From: Thalassotalea fonticola
GTDB taxonomy: Bacteria > Pseudomonadota > Gammaproteobacteria > Enterobacterales > Alteromonadaceae
Direction: 5' to 3'
Length of the DNA stretch: 64,000 nt
Assembly (NCBI RefSeq): GCF_032911225.1
Contig: NZ_CP136600.1
Span: forward strand, 806,001-870,000
Every line of letters starts with the position of its first letter. Position 1 is the first letter of the stretch. Both the position numbers and the translations under genes were made by a program. Positions 1 through 12,300 of this stretch are shown one piece after another. The notes beneath the pieces are model-generated. The model saw only the letters and a program-made list of their open reading frames with translations. It was not told the DNA's origin and did not search any database.

Positions 1-3000
1 GTTTATTTATTGATGAGTCTGACAACCTTTGGCTTGGAACTTTCGGCGCGGGTTTACATTTTCGTGCTAATCAAAGTGATGAATTTAAAATTTATCAACA
101 TGATCCTGATGATCAAAACTCCATTAGTAGCAATGCCATTAGTAAAATAGTCGAACTGGATAACGGCTCAGTAATCGTTGCTACATTTGGTGGAGGGATA
201 AACATTCTACATAAAAATGGCAACATCTCTAGAATAATGCATGATGTAAATGACGACAACTCTATATCGAGTAATAAAGTTATTGACGTAATCGTTGAAA
301 ACAAACAAAGCCTTTGGATAGCAACACGTGACGCAGGTATTAATCATTATAATTTAGCAACTGGTGACAATACTCGTTTTCAAGTTAATGATAAACAAGA
401 AGGCTCTATCAGAACTAATTTTAATGTAGGTATGCTAAATACCGCTGACTATATCTGGGTTGCCACAGAAGACTTTGGTATCGCTCGATTAAATAAGAAT
501 GAGTATTATCAGGGGAATGTTGAATTTGAACACATAGGTATAAGCGATGGAATGCCTAGTAATGTGGCTTATGGTCTGGTTGAGGATGACCATGGTTATA
601 TTTGGGTAAGCCATACTCGAGGTTTAACTCGTATATCCTCGAATGATTTAAGTATAAACAACTTTAATAAGACTCATGGTTTACAAGAAGATGACTTTAA
701 CGCAGGAGCCTATTTCAAATCCAAAACCGGGCGAATTTATTTCGGTGGCCCAAATGGTTTCAACTCGTTTATGCCAGATAATGTTCCTATTAATAAATAC
801 AAACCGCCTTTACGGTTTACTAAATTTTCCAAAAACAACAAATCATTACCGATACACCATATGTTTCGTAATGATGGCGTGTTAGAGCTTGATTACTCAG
901 ATTCATTTTTAGATTTTAAATTTGCTGCATTAGATTATACCAAGCCAGAAAATAACAAATATCAATACATGATGGAAGGCTTGAATTCAGAGTGGATAGA
1001 AACCACCAGCAATAATATTCCATTCACCAGTTTACAACATGGTAATTATTTATTAAGGGTTAAAGGCTCTAATAATGACGGTATTTGGAGCTCAGATGAA
1101 CTGTCTATAGCAATTCATGTTAACCCGCCTATTTGGCTAAGTTGGCCCGCATATTTTTGCTATTTTTTAATATTGTTTATTGCAATTTTTCTAATGTATA
1201 AACGCCAACTATACAAACGTCAGCAATTAATAGACTCGAAAGAACAATTACAAGCTGAAGTAAATTTACGTACGCAAGAATTACAAAATGCAAACAGTGC
1301 ACTTGAACAAGCAATTGTCGACACTAACTCTGCAAAAGAGCTTGCTGAGAAGGCTGCAAAAGCAAAAGCAAATTTCTTAGCCACTATGAGCCATGAAATT
1401 CGAACACCGATGAATAGTATTATTGGCATGAGCGATCTCTTACTTAAAACAGGGTTAAATAGAACGCAAAACCATTATGCAGAGTCAGTGCAAAAAGCGG
1501 GTTCAATGTTATTAGAATTAATTAACGACATATTAGATTTTTCTAAAATGGAAGCTGAAAAAGTAAAATTAGATCTGCAAGTTTTTGGCTATCACCAACT
1601 CATTGAAGAAACTTGTTTTCTTTTTGCAAACAAAGCTCATGAGAAAGGTGTCGAGCTAGCGATTGATATTGAGCCAACATGTGCCAATTTAATTAAATCT
1701 GACTCGCTACGTATTAGGCAAATTATTGCAAATTTGTTAGGTAATGCCATTAAGTTTACCGAAGTTGGGTTTATTGAGCTTAATACCTACTCGGATAGCG
1801 AGTATTTATACATTGCCGTTAAAGACAGTGGTGTTGGTATTAGTAAAGCGAATCAAAGCAAAATATTTCAGTCTTTTCAGCAAGAGGACAACTCAACAAC
1901 ACGTAAATTTGGCGGCACAGGCTTGGGGTTAGCGATAACTAAAAAGCTGGTGCAATTAATGTCAGGTTCTATTTCTGTTGATTCTATCTCAGGAGAAGGC
2001 TCTACGTTTACGGTAAAACTTCCACTAATTAAATGTGGTAAATCTATTGAGGAAGTTAATCCGCAATTAAATGCCGAAATTATGGTTTTGGCGAATAACG
2101 ATATTGTTAACAACATGACCTTAAACTTGTTAAGCCGGCTTAAACTAAAACACCAACATTTAAGTATTGAAAAACTTCAACAAACAGTAGCATCTCACAA
2201 CGAACAGTTAGTTTATTTAGTAGATGAAGATTTACTGTCACAAACTGAAATATACAAACACTTAGAAACAGTGGTAAATAAAGTTGTCGTATTAAAACGC
2301 ACAACATCAACACTAAGTTTATTGACACAAGCAAGACACCTTGATAAACCATTGCGTAAAATTTCAACATTGGAAGTTTTACACGACTGCATTAATGGTA
2401 AAGCTGTTGATGAACACGTTCGTAATAACCATATTGTTGATGAAGTTGATGAGTTTAAAGCTCATATTTTATTGGTAGAAGATGCAATCACTAATCAAGA
2501 AGTCGCCAAGGCAATGTTGCAATTATACGGTTGTGAAATTGATATCGCGGATAATGGTAAAATTGCCGTTGAAAAGATCAAAACAACCCAATACGATCTT
2601 ATTTTTATGGATTGCCAAATGCCGGTTATGGATGGTTTCAAAGCCACGATGTTAATTCGTGAATGGCAGAGCCAGCAAAATCTAGCGTTAACACCAATAG
2701 TAGCCCTAACAGCAGGGGTTGGCTTAGGTTATGAGAGCGAATGTATTCGTGCCGGAATGAATGAGCATATATCTAAACCGTTCACCACAGACATCCTGCT
2801 AGCGGTATTAAATAAATATCTTAATGGTCTTATTGTACCAAGCGAACATGTTGCTGAAAATGATGACATAAGCGAAGTAGGATTTAGTGCAAACACAGAA
2901 TTATTAATCGATTTTGCTGCGATTGAAGCGATTCGTGACATTGAAAAAATTACCGAACGAGTCATTTATTCACGAGTTTTACAAACGTTTAAAAAGGAAG

Positions 3001-3254
3001 TTATTGTTAAAATTTCCAGTTTAATGGTTTATTTGGAGCAGGAAGATAACGAGAACATCCGTAAAACTGCACATGCGATGAAATCTTTATGTGCCAATGT
3101 TGGTGCTAAAGAATTAACAAATATTTGTGTTTTTATTGAACATGAAGCGGCTAGAGGTAATATTTCAGAATGTCAGTTCAGTGCTGATAAAATAAATGAA
3201 ACCTACCAAAGCACGATAGTTTTACTCGAAGAGTTAGCGAAGGAAGTTATATGA
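1..3254 (+). CDS. Hybrid sensor histidine kinase with beta-propeller sensor (5' truncated)
   Basis: The frame is open from the first bases, so the gene begins upstream and the ATG at 237 is internal. Seen in order: two-component propeller repeats (for example [10 protein letters not shown] and [10 protein letters not shown]), a Y_Y_Y-type domain near 960-1110, one membrane segment near 1133-1195, a HisKA box with its His at 1392 (SHEIRTP), an ATPase domain with N box (LLGNAIKF) and G boxes ([15 protein letters not shown]), a degenerate receiver-like stretch near 2060-2400, a receiver with Asp at 2610 ([10 protein letters not shown]), and a C-terminal Hpt with His at 3072 (AHAMKS). This is the layout of an unorthodox phosphorelay kinase with a periplasmic propeller sensor. 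The ligand cannot be told; in marine bacteria such propeller kinases often respond to polysaccharides. It overlaps the next gene by 4 nt (ATGA), so the two are translationally coupled. Confidence 0.9.
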   Translation, partial: LFIDESDNLWLGTFGAGLHFRANQSDEFKIYQHDPDDQNSISSNAISKIVELDNGSVIVATFGGGINILHKNGNISRIMHDVNDDNSISSNKVIDVIVENKQSLWIATRDAGINHYNLATGDNTRFQVNDKQEGSIRTNFNVGMLNTADYIWVATEDFGIARLNKNEYYQGNVEFEHIGISDGMPSNVAYGLVEDDHGYIWVSHTRGLTRISSNDLSINNFNKTHGLQEDDFNAGAYFKSKTGRIYFGGPNGFNSFMPDNVPINKYKPPLRFTKFSKNNKSLPIHHMFRNDGVLELDYSDSFLDFKFAALDYTKPENNKYQYMMEGLNSEWIETTSNNIPFTSLQHGNYLLRVKGSNNDGIWSSDELSIAIHVNPPIWLSWPAYFCYFLILFIAIFLMYKRQLYKRQQLIDSKEQLQAEVNLRTQELQNANSALEQAIVDTNSAKELAEKAAKAKANFLATMSHEIRTPMNSIIGMSDLLLKTGLNRTQNHYAESVQKAGSMLLELINDILDFSKMEAEKVKLDLQVFGYHQLIEETCFLFANKAHEKGVELAIDIEPTCANLIKSDSLRIRQIIANLLGNAIKFTEVGFIELNTYSDSEYLYIAVKDSGVGISKANQSKIFQSFQQEDNSTTRKFGGTGLGLAITKKLVQLMSGSISVDSISGEGSTFTVKLPLIKCGKSIEEVNPQLNAEIMVLANNDIVNNMTLNLLSRLKLKHQHLSIEKLQQTVASHNEQLVYLVDEDLLSQTEIYKHLETVVNKVVVLKRTTSTLSLLTQARHLDKPLRKISTLEVLHDCINGKAVDEHVRNNHIVDEVDEFKAHILLVEDAITNQEVAKAMLQLYGCEIDIADNGKIAVEKIKTTQYDLIFMDCQMPVMDGFKATMLIREWQSQQNLALTPIVALTAGVGLGYESECIRAGMNEHISKPFTTDILLAVLNKYLNGLIVPSEHVAENDDISEVGFSANTELLIDFAAIEAIRDIEKITERVIYSRVLQTFKKEVIVKISSLMVYLEQEDNENIRKTAHAMKSLCANVGAKELTNICVFIEHEAARGNISECQFSADKINETYQSTIVLLEELAKEVI

Positions 3255-5029
3255 GTAACACAGAGTTAAACCTATATAATAAATCGAAAGTTCTTATCTG
3301 TGATGACGACCCGACATATTTAATTTTAATGCGGGATACATTGGAAGCACAAGGGTTTGAAGTTATTGAAGCCGCTGATGGCGATACCGCATTAATTAAG
3401 TATTTTACCATGCAACCCGATGTGATTTTACTCGACGTGGAAATGCCCGGGCTTAGTGGATATGAGGTTTGTCAACAAATCAGGGCGCATAAGTCAGGTA
3501 AAGATGTACCAATCCTAATGGTAACAGGAGCTGACGATTATAAATCTATATTAAAGTCATATGAAATTGGAGCTACAGATTTCTTACCTAAACCTATACG
3601 CTGGCCTATGATTGCACACCGAGTACGTTACATGCTGCGCAGTAGGGACGCACTTAGGGAGTTAAAAGACTCTCAACAAAAGCTTAAATATTTAGCTTAT
3701 TATGACAGCTTAACAGGCTTAGCTAACCGCGAAAGTTTTAACCAACATTTAGAAAAATTTTTATTATTGGCCGAGCGTAGTAATCATCATGTTGGTGTGT
3801 TGTTTATTGATTTAGATCGTTTTAAACGAATTAACGACACCCTAGGCCATGGTTTTGGAGATCGAGTTTTACAAAAGGTTGCTAAGGTATTAGAAAGTAA
3901 CCTAAGAAATTCAGACTTATTAGCCAGAGGCTCTGATGAAATATTAACTTCAGAGGTTGCCCGTCTTGGTGGTGATGAATTTACGGTATTTTTAAGTCAA
4001 GTTGATTATATTGATGATATTGCTCAAGTTGCGCAAAGAATTATTCAATCTCTGTCCAAACCGATAAAAATTGATCAATTTGAAGTAACAGTAACCCCAA
4101 GTATCGGTATATCAGTTTATCCAGAGGATGGATTGAACGTAACTAATTTGATGAAAAATGCCGATGTTGCCATGTATCATGCCAAAGACCAAGGTCGATG
4201 CTGCTTTAAGTTTTATTCAGACTCTTTAAATTGTCGAGCCAGAGAGCGGTTAGAGCTAGAGCAAGAGTTACGAAAAGCGATAGAAAATAACGAATTTGCA
4301 TTACATTACCAACCTCAAATTGATGTATCTGCAGATAAAATAGTTAGTGTTGAAGCCTTAATAAGGTGGCATAACCCTAAACATGGCTTTGTTTCGCCAG
4401 CAGAATTTATCCCTATTGCGGAAGAAACCGGCCTGATCATAGAAATTGGTGAATGGGTACTTAAAAAGGCCTGCCAGCAAGCTAAATTTTGGTTAGATGA
4501 ATATGGCAGCGAATATAGAGTGTCGGTTAATTTATCTTCAGTACAATTCAAGCGAGGTTCCTTAGTTGGATATATCCAAAAAGTTCTTAAAGAAACTGGA
4601 TTGCCAGCTAATTTATTAGAGCTTGAACTTACTGAAAGTGCCATTATGACTGATGTAGAAGAAAATATTATTCGTCTACAGCAAATAAAAGAATTAGGTG
4701 TAGGTATTGCCATTGATGATTTTGGTACCGGTTACTCATCACTAAGTTACCTAAAAAAATTCCCTATAAATACGTTAAAAATAGATCGTTCTTTTATCAC
4801 TGACATTGCTACGAGTGCAGATGATGCCGCCATAGTAAAAGCGATTATCGCCTTAGCAGAAACATTAAACTTAGCTGTTATAGCTGAAGGTGTTGAAACA
4901 ACAGGGCAGTTGCAAATTTTGCGAGGGTTCAATTGTTCTTTAATACAGGGGTATTTATTTAGCAAACCTTTAAATGCCAATGACCTTGAAGCACTACTTA
5001 TTAATGAAAGTCACTTAGTCACTTACTAA
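3251..5029 (+). CDS. Response regulator with REC, GGDEF and EAL domains
   Basis: A cytoplasmic cyclic-di-GMP turnover protein of 592 aa. The N-terminal receiver has phospho-acceptor Asp62 (LLDVEMPG). The GGDEF domain has an intact GGDEF motif at residues 240-244, so diguanylate cyclase activity is plausible. The EAL domain keeps its signature Glu368 (EALIRW), DDFGTGYSS and AEGVET, so phosphodiesterase activity is also plausible. A short extra segment lies just before the GGDEF signature. It starts inside the kinase gene's stop codon (4-nt overlap), so it is probably the cognate output of that kinase. Which enzymatic activity dominates cannot be read from the sequence. Confidence 0.9.
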   Translation: MSNTELNLYNKSKVLICDDDPTYLILMRDTLEAQGFEVIEAADGDTALIKYFTMQPDVILLDVEMPGLSGYEVCQQIRAHKSGKDVPILMVTGADDYKSILKSYEIGATDFLPKPIRWPMIAHRVRYMLRSRDALRELKDSQQKLKYLAYYDSLTGLANRESFNQHLEKFLLLAERSNHHVGVLFIDLDRFKRINDTLGHGFGDRVLQKVAKVLESNLRNSDLLARGSDEILTSEVARLGGDEFTVFLSQVDYIDDIAQVAQRIIQSLSKPIKIDQFEVTVTPSIGISVYPEDGLNVTNLMKNADVAMYHAKDQGRCCFKFYSDSLNCRARERLELEQELRKAIENNEFALHYQPQIDVSADKIVSVEALIRWHNPKHGFVSPAEFIPIAEETGLIIEIGEWVLKKACQQAKFWLDEYGSEYRVSVNLSSVQFKRGSLVGYIQKVLKETGLPANLLELELTESAIMTDVEENIIRLQQIKELGVGIAIDDFGTGYSSLSYLKKFPINTLKIDRSFITDIATSADDAAIVKAIIALAETLNLAVIAEGVETTGQLQILRGFNCSLIQGYLFSKPLNANDLEALLINESHLVTY

Positions 5030-5049
5030 GGGTAAGCGATAATTTACTT

Positions 5050-8000
5050 ATGAATAATTCTAACAATAAAGAAAATAAGAAAGCTTTGCTGATTAGCAAT
5101 AGCCGAATTAACAACGAAATCGTCAAAAGTTTAGAGCAGCAGAAGTTAACCGTAACGGTAAATTCAAGAACGATTAAAAATATCATTGCTGCGGGAGATT
5201 TTGTTGAGTTCGATTTCATTATTATTGATAGCACGAGCGTTAAATCATCGGTAGATAAAGAACGTTTAGCTATTTTGATGAACTGCCCTGTATTATTTTT
5301 TAACGAAAATGAAACACTTGCAGTCATGGATAATTATGGCCAGGCAAAATTTACATTCAGTGAGTTTTCTTGGCCGATAACTTCGGTTGAACTAGGGCAA
5401 CTTCTGCATTTGTCGTTATATAAATTCAACATCCGTAACAATGAATGCAAGCAAAGTCATTTATTACAAAACACCATTTCCTGTATAGGTGATATTCTAA
5501 TTTACCTTGATCAGCAAGGAAATATTTTTGATATTAACAATACCGCCGAATTGCTATTTGAACAATCTGCAGCTGATGTTATCGGTAAGCCCTGGTATAA
5601 CTTGGTTAAAACCAGACAAGATTTAACCGCTAAACAATCTCAGCAATTTATCTCTACAGCAATAAAAATTCAAACCGTAACTAAGCTTCAACCTTTAGCA
5701 ATTGAAACCGCTAATGGTTCGAGTCAATTAATTGATGGCGTAGTAGGACCTATTACGTATGAAAACGGTAGTGCTGGTGTAGTCTTAATTCTTAGACAGC
5801 TAAGCAGTTTAGACAGTTTGCCTAAAGAATTTAATTTTTCGACAAAGAGTAAAAATAATTTAGCAGCATCCAACCCCGTATCAGGCATCTTATTACTCAG
5901 CCCAGACAATTTTAATGAGCTTAACTTAAAATATGGGCGTAATTATGGTGACAAAGTACTTTATTGTATTGGCGAATTGCTAAGGGCGTTTGTTCGCCCA
6001 ACAGACATGGCATCCCATTATGGCGGCACTATTTTTATGGTGATGTTTTCGCAAAGCAGCTCTGCACAAATTAAAAATATTGTCAGGCAACTTCAACAAA
6101 GGTTGCAACAACATGAATTCTTGGAAGAACAGTCAAAATTAAATTTTAGCATAGGTGTCGCGGTGAACACTCAAGATCTTAATTATTCGCCTGTTGAGTT
6201 GTTCTACCACGCAAATTATTCACTGTCCCAGGCAAGAGAGCTTGGCGGTGCCCAAGTTAGGGAGTGGCAACAACAAAATGCAATGTTGCAAATTGGCAAT
6301 TTAGACCGATTGAGCGGTAATGTTTCCAAATCAGGTAATCAAGATTATCAGAAGATGCTCATGCAGTGGAGCATTTTAAATTTTCTTAATGAAATCGAAC
6401 AGTTACCAATATTTATTAAAGAATTACTCACACAGCTCATTAACGGGTTTAATTTAAATTCAGCAGCTTTTTATTGCTCAGAAAACAATTTAGTAAAACT
6501 ACAGCAGGCGATTAATAATTCAGGTAAAGAATTAACCGAGCAGGATATTTGTTTAACTGAAAATCAACTGTCTCACATTAAATCGAAACAGAATGAACAT
6601 GGCAAAGTATTTACTTCAGTATTAGCAGAGCATGGTATACAAATTATTATGCCAATATATACCGCAAATAAAGCGGAGTATTTTCTGTGGTTGTCTACTG
6701 AACAAGAGCAGCTTATAACCAAGAAAGATCATCACGTTCTGTATAATATTGCCGACTTTGTTGCTGTTAAAATTGAACGTCTTGCTGCCACAACAAATAA
6801 TAGCAAGATACTTAAGTCCAACAAATCATTGAATTTTTGGTACCAATCAAGCGCTATGGCTAATTTAATGAAAGAAGTTGAAATGGTAGCCCCAACTAAT
6901 GCCACGGTATTAATTACTGGTGAGTCAGGTACTGGTAAAGAGATGTTAGCGCAAAGTATCCATCAGCTAAGCGATCGTAAAGATAAGCCTTTTATCATCT
7001 TTGATTGTGGCGCGGTGGTTGAAAGCTTGGTTGAAAGTGAATTGTTTGGTCATCAAAAGGGGGCTTTTACCGGAGCAAATAGAGATGTAGCAGGACGAAT
7101 ACATGAAGCCGATGGTGGGACACTATTTTTAGATGAAATAGGTGAATTACCACTTGAAGTACAAGTAAAGTTATTGCGCTTTGTGCAAGAAAAGCAATAC
7201 TCAAAAGTGGGCAGTGGCCATGTTAAAAAAGTTGATGTGCGCTTAATTGCGGCCACAAATGTAGATTTAAAAGAGCAAATTAGTAAAGGTAAATTTCGTG
7301 AAGATCTTTATTTCCGTTTAAACGTATTCAAAATTGAAAATGTGCCGCTAAGAAATAGAACTGACGATATTATTCTTATTGCTAAATCGTATTTAGAGAT
7401 TTTTGCTGGCGAATATAATAAAGGCATTACTGATTTTAGCGAACCGGCCAAGCAAGCGCTATTAGAATACCTTTGGCCTGGCAATATCAGAGAGCTAAAA
7501 AATTTAGTACATCGCTCTGTTATTGTTTGTAGTGATAATTTGGTTACTTGTCATCATCTTGGATTATTTCCTGTAAGTAGTAATCCCGTTGAAGATGTTA
7601 GTGTTTTGTCTAATCAAATAACGGCGCGTACGAATAGCACTTCAGCAATTGTCTATAAAAACAAAAATGAAGTGAACCATCAATCTGCACATTCAATTAA
7701 TATTGCCAAAGATTTAATCAACCAATGTTTAACCGGGCATTCAAGCGAAAACCCCGTCGCAATAGGACCGTGGATTGAATACCAACTTTACCGCGAAAGC
7801 CTTGAGCATCATCAACAAGTTGCACTGCAAGCCGCTAATAGTTTAAACATAGCTGAAAGTACATTTCGTCGTCGTTGGAAAAAACTTCAAGCGGATGAAC
7901 AACTAAAAAGTGATGGCAACTTAATTGAGCATTTTGCGTTAGTTAAGCATATTCAACAATTGAGTATGGATGAGTCAAAGGTAGTATTTTCTCAATCCGT

Positions 8001-8100
8001 GCTGGCGCAGGCTAGCAAAGAATTAGGCTTAAGTGTGAAGATAGCCAGTGCTTTATTAGCGGTTTCTGCGCCAACGTTAAGGCGTATGGTCGCAAGCTGA
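5050..8100 (+). CDS. Sigma-54-dependent activator with PAS, degenerate GGDEF and GAF-like domains
   Basis: 1016 aa. The N-terminal third looks like a divergent receiver followed by a PAS domain (around residue 140). Next is a GGDEF-like fold in which the catalytic motif is replaced (YGGTIF near residue 323), so it is unlikely to make c-di-GMP. A GAF-like region (about 440-590) follows. The AAA+ sigma-54 interaction domain is complete: Walker A GESGTGKE from residue 624, the sigma-54 contact loop GAFTGA at 671-676, and Walker B GGTLFLDE. Two Fis-type helix-turn-helix candidates are visible, one near 928-945 and one at the extreme C terminus. It lies 20 nt after the GGDEF-EAL gene, so it probably belongs to the same operon. 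A GGDEF-like module fused to an enhancer-binding protein suggests nucleotide sensing; that is inference. Confidence 0.85.
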   Translation: MNNSNNKENKKALLISNSRINNEIVKSLEQQKLTVTVNSRTIKNIIAAGDFVEFDFIIIDSTSVKSSVDKERLAILMNCPVLFFNENETLAVMDNYGQAKFTFSEFSWPITSVELGQLLHLSLYKFNIRNNECKQSHLLQNTISCIGDILIYLDQQGNIFDINNTAELLFEQSAADVIGKPWYNLVKTRQDLTAKQSQQFISTAIKIQTVTKLQPLAIETANGSSQLIDGVVGPITYENGSAGVVLILRQLSSLDSLPKEFNFSTKSKNNLAASNPVSGILLLSPDNFNELNLKYGRNYGDKVLYCIGELLRAFVRPTDMASHYGGTIFMVMFSQSSSAQIKNIVRQLQQRLQQHEFLEEQSKLNFSIGVAVNTQDLNYSPVELFYHANYSLSQARELGGAQVREWQQQNAMLQIGNLDRLSGNVSKSGNQDYQKMLMQWSILNFLNEIEQLPIFIKELLTQLINGFNLNSAAFYCSENNLVKLQQAINNSGKELTEQDICLTENQLSHIKSKQNEHGKVFTSVLAEHGIQIIMPIYTANKAEYFLWLSTEQEQLITKKDHHVLYNIADFVAVKIERLAATTNNSKILKSNKSLNFWYQSSAMANLMKEVEMVAPTNATVLITGESGTGKEMLAQSIHQLSDRKDKPFIIFDCGAVVESLVESELFGHQKGAFTGANRDVAGRIHEADGGTLFLDEIGELPLEVQVKLLRFVQEKQYSKVGSGHVKKVDVRLIAATNVDLKEQISKGKFREDLYFRLNVFKIENVPLRNRTDDIILIAKSYLEIFAGEYNKGITDFSEPAKQALLEYLWPGNIRELKNLVHRSVIVCSDNLVTCHHLGLFPVSSNPVEDVSVLSNQITARTNSTSAIVYKNKNEVNHQSAHSINIAKDLINQCLTGHSSENPVAIGPWIEYQLYRESLEHHQQVALQAANSLNIAESTFRRRWKKLQADEQLKSDGNLIEHFALVKHIQQLSMDESKVVFSQSVLAQASKELGLSVKIASALLAVSAPTLRRMVAS

Positions 8101-8101
8101 T

Positions 8102-8779
8102 TTATTCTTCCTGTTGCTTTGCGGAATATGTGTGACAGCTTTTTAATAAACTTAGAAATTGCGCAATATCGCGATCAAAACTGTCTTCAGGTAAGTAGAG
8201 GTGGTAACCGTAAGCAAGCGCTAGGTTATCACTTTGGTGTAACCAAGCTCCTACAGGCCCTTTTATCAATTGCTCTTTTGTTTTAAAACCATCAAAGTGA
8301 ATAGCCCCTTGCTCTATTGTGAGCCGCAAATTTTTTACGGCTAGCCGCACTAGCTCTTTTTGCTCATGAATAAGTTTATTCGCCAACCTTGGGGGAATAG
8401 ATTTTGCTAATGGTTCTATTGAAGCAAGCCTAATACCAAGATAAGGCAAGCGAACTCTTTCGCCTTGGATATCGGCGTATACTTCTCCAATTCGAATCAC
8501 ATTTAACCAGTATATTTGCCATTGACCTCTGCGATGATTAAATTTTATCGTTTTAGGCGTTAATTCATAACTAATTTTTGGCTCGTTATTCTTAAAATAT
8601 CCAATTAAAACAACAATGAAGCTAGCTAACATTAACATTGTTAACTGTAATTTATATGCATGCCAATATGTTATATTCAACATTAAGCATATAAACATAA
8701 AAATGAGACCTAATATTAATATAAACAAGCCATTACGTCTCGAATTAGGTTTGATTAATAAGGTGCTTATGCTATCCAT
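8102..8779 (-). CDS. Two-TM membrane protein, DUF2982-like
   Basis: 225 aa with two close hydrophobic segments near residues 18-37 and 45-61, then a soluble domain of about 150 residues. It resembles the DUF2982 family of Vibrio, Shewanella and Colwellia, whose function is unknown; the family name is from memory. It converges on the sigma-54 activator with the two stop codons almost touching (8100 and 8102), and is divergent from the next small membrane protein, so both promoters must lie in 8780-8886. Confidence 0.7.
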   Translation of the reverse strand: MDSISTLLIKPNSRRNGLFILILGLIFMFICLMLNITYWHAYKLQLTMLMLASFIVVLIGYFKNNEPKISYELTPKTIKFNHRRGQWQIYWLNVIRIGEVYADIQGERVRLPYLGIRLASIEPLAKSIPPRLANKLIHEQKELVRLAVKNLRLTIEQGAIHFDGFKTKEQLIKGPVGAWLHQSDNLALAYGYHLYLPEDSFDRDIAQFLSLLKSCHTYSAKQQEE

Positions 8780-8886
8780 AATATGGCCGGCGATTAATAT
8801 TTAACCAGTTAAAACTTGAAATTTCAGTATTTTTTATCATAGTTATGGTAGTGCAAATAATGTTAAAACTAAAGCTTGAGGTAACT

Positions 8887-9219
8887 ATGGCCCAATATCA
8901 TCTCGATGATAAAGTCTTTAAAGTTGATGGCAAAACCATTGCAATAATTAGCTATCTAACAATTGTTGGTTGGGTGGTTGCGCTATTATTACATGGTAAT
9001 AACCCTACAAGTTTTGCCGCCTTTCATCTACGTCAAACACTTGGTTTGCTGCTTACTTGGGTACTACTGAGTTTTATTCCAATTGTTGGCTGGATTTTAG
9101 CTCTTCCAGTGTTGGTACTGTGGGCTATTGGTTTATATTATGCGTTCGATCATCAATGTAAAGCTGTGCCTGTGATTGGTAATTTTTTTGAACAAAGTTT
9201 TAATACCTTGATTGAATAA
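8887..9219 (+). CDS. Small multi-TM protein, DUF4870/Tic20-like
   Basis: The ATG at 8887 is preferred over the in-frame upstream start at 8845 because it has the ribosome-binding site TTGAGGT at a good distance. It gives a 110-aa protein with three hydrophobic segments and the pattern GKTIAIISYLT then FAAFHLRQ, typical of small DUF4870/Tic20-like membrane proteins often annotated as import-component-like. No function is known. It is followed by about 100 nt without a gene before recC. Confidence 0.7.
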   Translation: MAQYHLDDKVFKVDGKTIAIISYLTIVGWVVALLLHGNNPTSFAAFHLRQTLGLLLTWVLLSFIPIVGWILALPVLVLWAIGLYYAFDHQCKAVPVIGNFFEQSFNTLIE

Positions 9220-9237
9220 TCATCAATCCTATCCTTA

Positions 9238-9255
9238 ATACCAAGTTGATTAAAT
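9238..9255. repeat. Solitary end motif resembling the inverted-repeat element
   Basis: ATACCAAGTTGATTAAAT matches the start of the terminal repeat of the element at 59408-59673 (ATACCAAGTCCATTAAAT) at 16 of 18 positions. No partner end is visible nearby, so this is at most a remnant. A short hairpin (GATTAAA/TTTAATC) overlaps it. Confidence 0.35.
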
Positions 9256-9327
9256 TTCACCTAGTTTAATCCCTGCCTTTATGCTTAAATCGTAACAAGA
9301 ACAACAGGATATCTCTCGGACAGTTAA

Positions 9328-12300
9328 TTGATCAATATTTACCCAGCAAACCGCATGGAAGACTTACTTACTTTGTTTGATGAAGTGCAGAAGGTTTCCA
9401 CCCTACCTGTTTTAGCTAAAGAAGTCGTACTCGTACAAAACCCTGGCATGCAGCATTGGTTAAATATGCAACAAGCGCAGTTGTCGGGTATTAGTATGAA
9501 CGCCAGCTTTGTGTTGCCAGCTCAATTTTTGTGGCAACAGTTACGTATTTTATCGGGTGATGAAGTTCCTGATCAGTCGCCATATTCTCGCGAAGTACTT
9601 GCCTGGCGAATAGATGCACTTTTACAAAGTGATGCAGTGCTAAATAATGATGACTGTCAGCAAGCAAACCAGTATTGGCAAAGCAATAATAAGCCGGATA
9701 CCTTAAAACGTTTTCAACTAGCGGTTCAAACTGCTGATTTATTTGAACAATATTTGATTTATCGACCTAAATGGATTGATACCTGGGCAAAAGGTGAATC
9801 AGTAACGAGTTTTGAAAGTAATGCTAGCGAACAAGAGCAATGGCAGGGGTATTTGTGGTATTTACTAAATAAACAAAGTCCTTATAACCCTGAAACTTTG
9901 ATAACAACAGCAAAATCTAATTTGCCTGACTATAAACATTTGTTACCACAAAGAATTTCAATCTTTGGTGTAAATGCATTAGCACCAATGTGGGTAGATT
10001 TTCTAAATTCATTAGCAACCGTTATTGAAGTTCACTTCTATCATTTAAACCCTTGTTATGAATATTGGGGAGATATTCAAACGGATAAAACCAAAGCTAA
10101 ACAAGCCTATTTAAGCCAAATAGAAAAATGGCCAGAAGATGCATTACACAATGATAGTGCTAATCCATTATTAGCTAATTTAGGGCAACAAGGTCGAGAG
10201 TTTTTATCATTACTGCATAGTGGCGAAAACATAGAGATCCCGTTATATGATGAGCTTTTCGGACATTCAAATTTATCTGATGAAACAGACTCTCTTCATA
10301 AGCCATCGGTTTTACTACAGTTACAAAAAGATATTTTAACCTTAACTGATAAACGCGAAATCCCGATTAAAGTAATTGATGACAGTATAACCATTACTTC
10401 TGCGCATAGTGCGCTGCGTGAAGTTCAAGGTCTACATGATTACCTGTTGCATCTATTTAATGATGATAATAATTTAACACCTAAAGATGTGTTAGTTATG
10501 TGCCCGCAAATAGAACAATATGCACCATATATTGATTCTGTATTTGTGCGCGGTTGGGAAGATGTCGGTGAATCCGTGCCACCTTTACCATGTTCCATCG
10601 CTGATAGGGTATCTAAAGATTCAGAGCCTTTAGTTGCAGCATTTAGTGAATTACTTTGTCTTCCAGACAGTCGGTTTGGGGTAAACCAGATATTATCTTA
10701 TTTGCGCTTACTGCCATTACAAATGCGTTTTGCTTTAAGTGAGCATGATATTGAGTTAATCAGCGACTGGTTAGATAAAGCAAATGTGCATTGGGGACTT
10801 GATGCTAAGCATAAAGGTGAACTATTAGGCACCAATGATGCGTCGCCGCAATATACTTGGCAGCAAGGGCTAGAACGATTGTTAAAGGGGCTTGCTTTTG
10901 GCGACAGTACCAGCTTATTTAGCGATGATATGGTTTTACCTTGGGTCGAAGGAAATAACGCCATTGTATTAGGCAAACTATTGCTGTTGTGTGAGCAACT
11001 TAAACAGATGAGTATTAGTTTAAATAGTGCGAAAACTGCACCGCAGTGGCAACAATCTCTGGAAAGTTTCATTGAGCGCTTATTTTTAGATGAAGAAAGT
11101 GACAATGGCTTACTTATTATTAAACAGGCGGTTTCATCTTTCGCATTGTATTGTAAAGAAGCTGATTATACTGATGCGATTGAGTTGGCTGTAGTCAGAG
11201 AATATTTAAATCATCATTTTAGCCAACCAGATCCTGGTCGACAGTTTATGATAGGGCAAATAACGTTTTGCTCTATGCTGCCAATGCGTTCGATCCCCTT
11301 TAAAGTAATCGCGGTACTTGGTCTTAACGACGGGGAGTTTCCACGGCAACGCCAACCATTAGGTTTTGATTTAATGTCGATGACGAAAGTGCAGCCTGGC
11401 GATCGCTCTCGCCGTGGTGATGATCGTTACTTGTTTCTAGAGGCTCTTATCTCTGCACGAGACAATCTCTATCTAAGTTATCAAGGTAAGGATATTAAAA
11501 ACAATAACGATCGCCAGCCTTCGATTGTTTTACGTGAATTAATGGATTATTTAAGTGTTGGTTATGGGTGGACGTTTAAAACTGATCAACAAGAAAAGTC
11601 GTGCCAAATCAGGCAGCTACCACTACAGGTGTTTAGTTTAGATAATTTTAGTCACAACAATAGTTATAAAAGTTTTGATCAAAAATGGCTGGATCTGGCA
11701 AAGGTTAATGAATCGCTTACCAATACCACACATGCAGAGCATGTACTTGCCGCACCAGAAGAACATACTTTTGAAATAAACTTAACGCAAATTAACAAAT
11801 TTTTGGCTAATCCAGCACAAACTTTCGCTGAACAACGGTTAAAATTATATTTTAATCGCAATGAGCAAGGACTTGACGACTCTGAGCCATTTACCTTCAA
11901 TCATTTAGATAAGTACTTATTTCAACAAGATGTATTAGTTGAAAATATCATTGAACAAAGCAGTAATAAGCAATCAACACTATATCAGCAAGCTTTATTG
12001 TCTGGTAATTTTCCCGATAACCCTATATTTGAGCAACAACTATCAGCATGGCAACTCACTATGCATTCCTTTGCAAAAACGGTAACGGCTAAGATACAAG
12101 AATGTCTAAATAGACAAGACTGCTTCGAAGATCTGCTTTCAAATATAAATCAAAGTATGTATATAACTCCGTCCCTTACTTTACTTGAAGAAAATGGCGT
12201 TGAGCAGCCACCCCCCTGGCAAGTCAGCGGTGATATTACTCTCTACGAAACGTCAGATTCTTTTATAAGTTTTAGTTATCGTCCAGCAAGAGTGAAAGCA

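Noticed and set aside
237-239. ATG at 237 as the start of the hybrid kinase gene
   Set aside because: The same frame is open back to the window edge and encodes further propeller repeats, so the true start lies outside.
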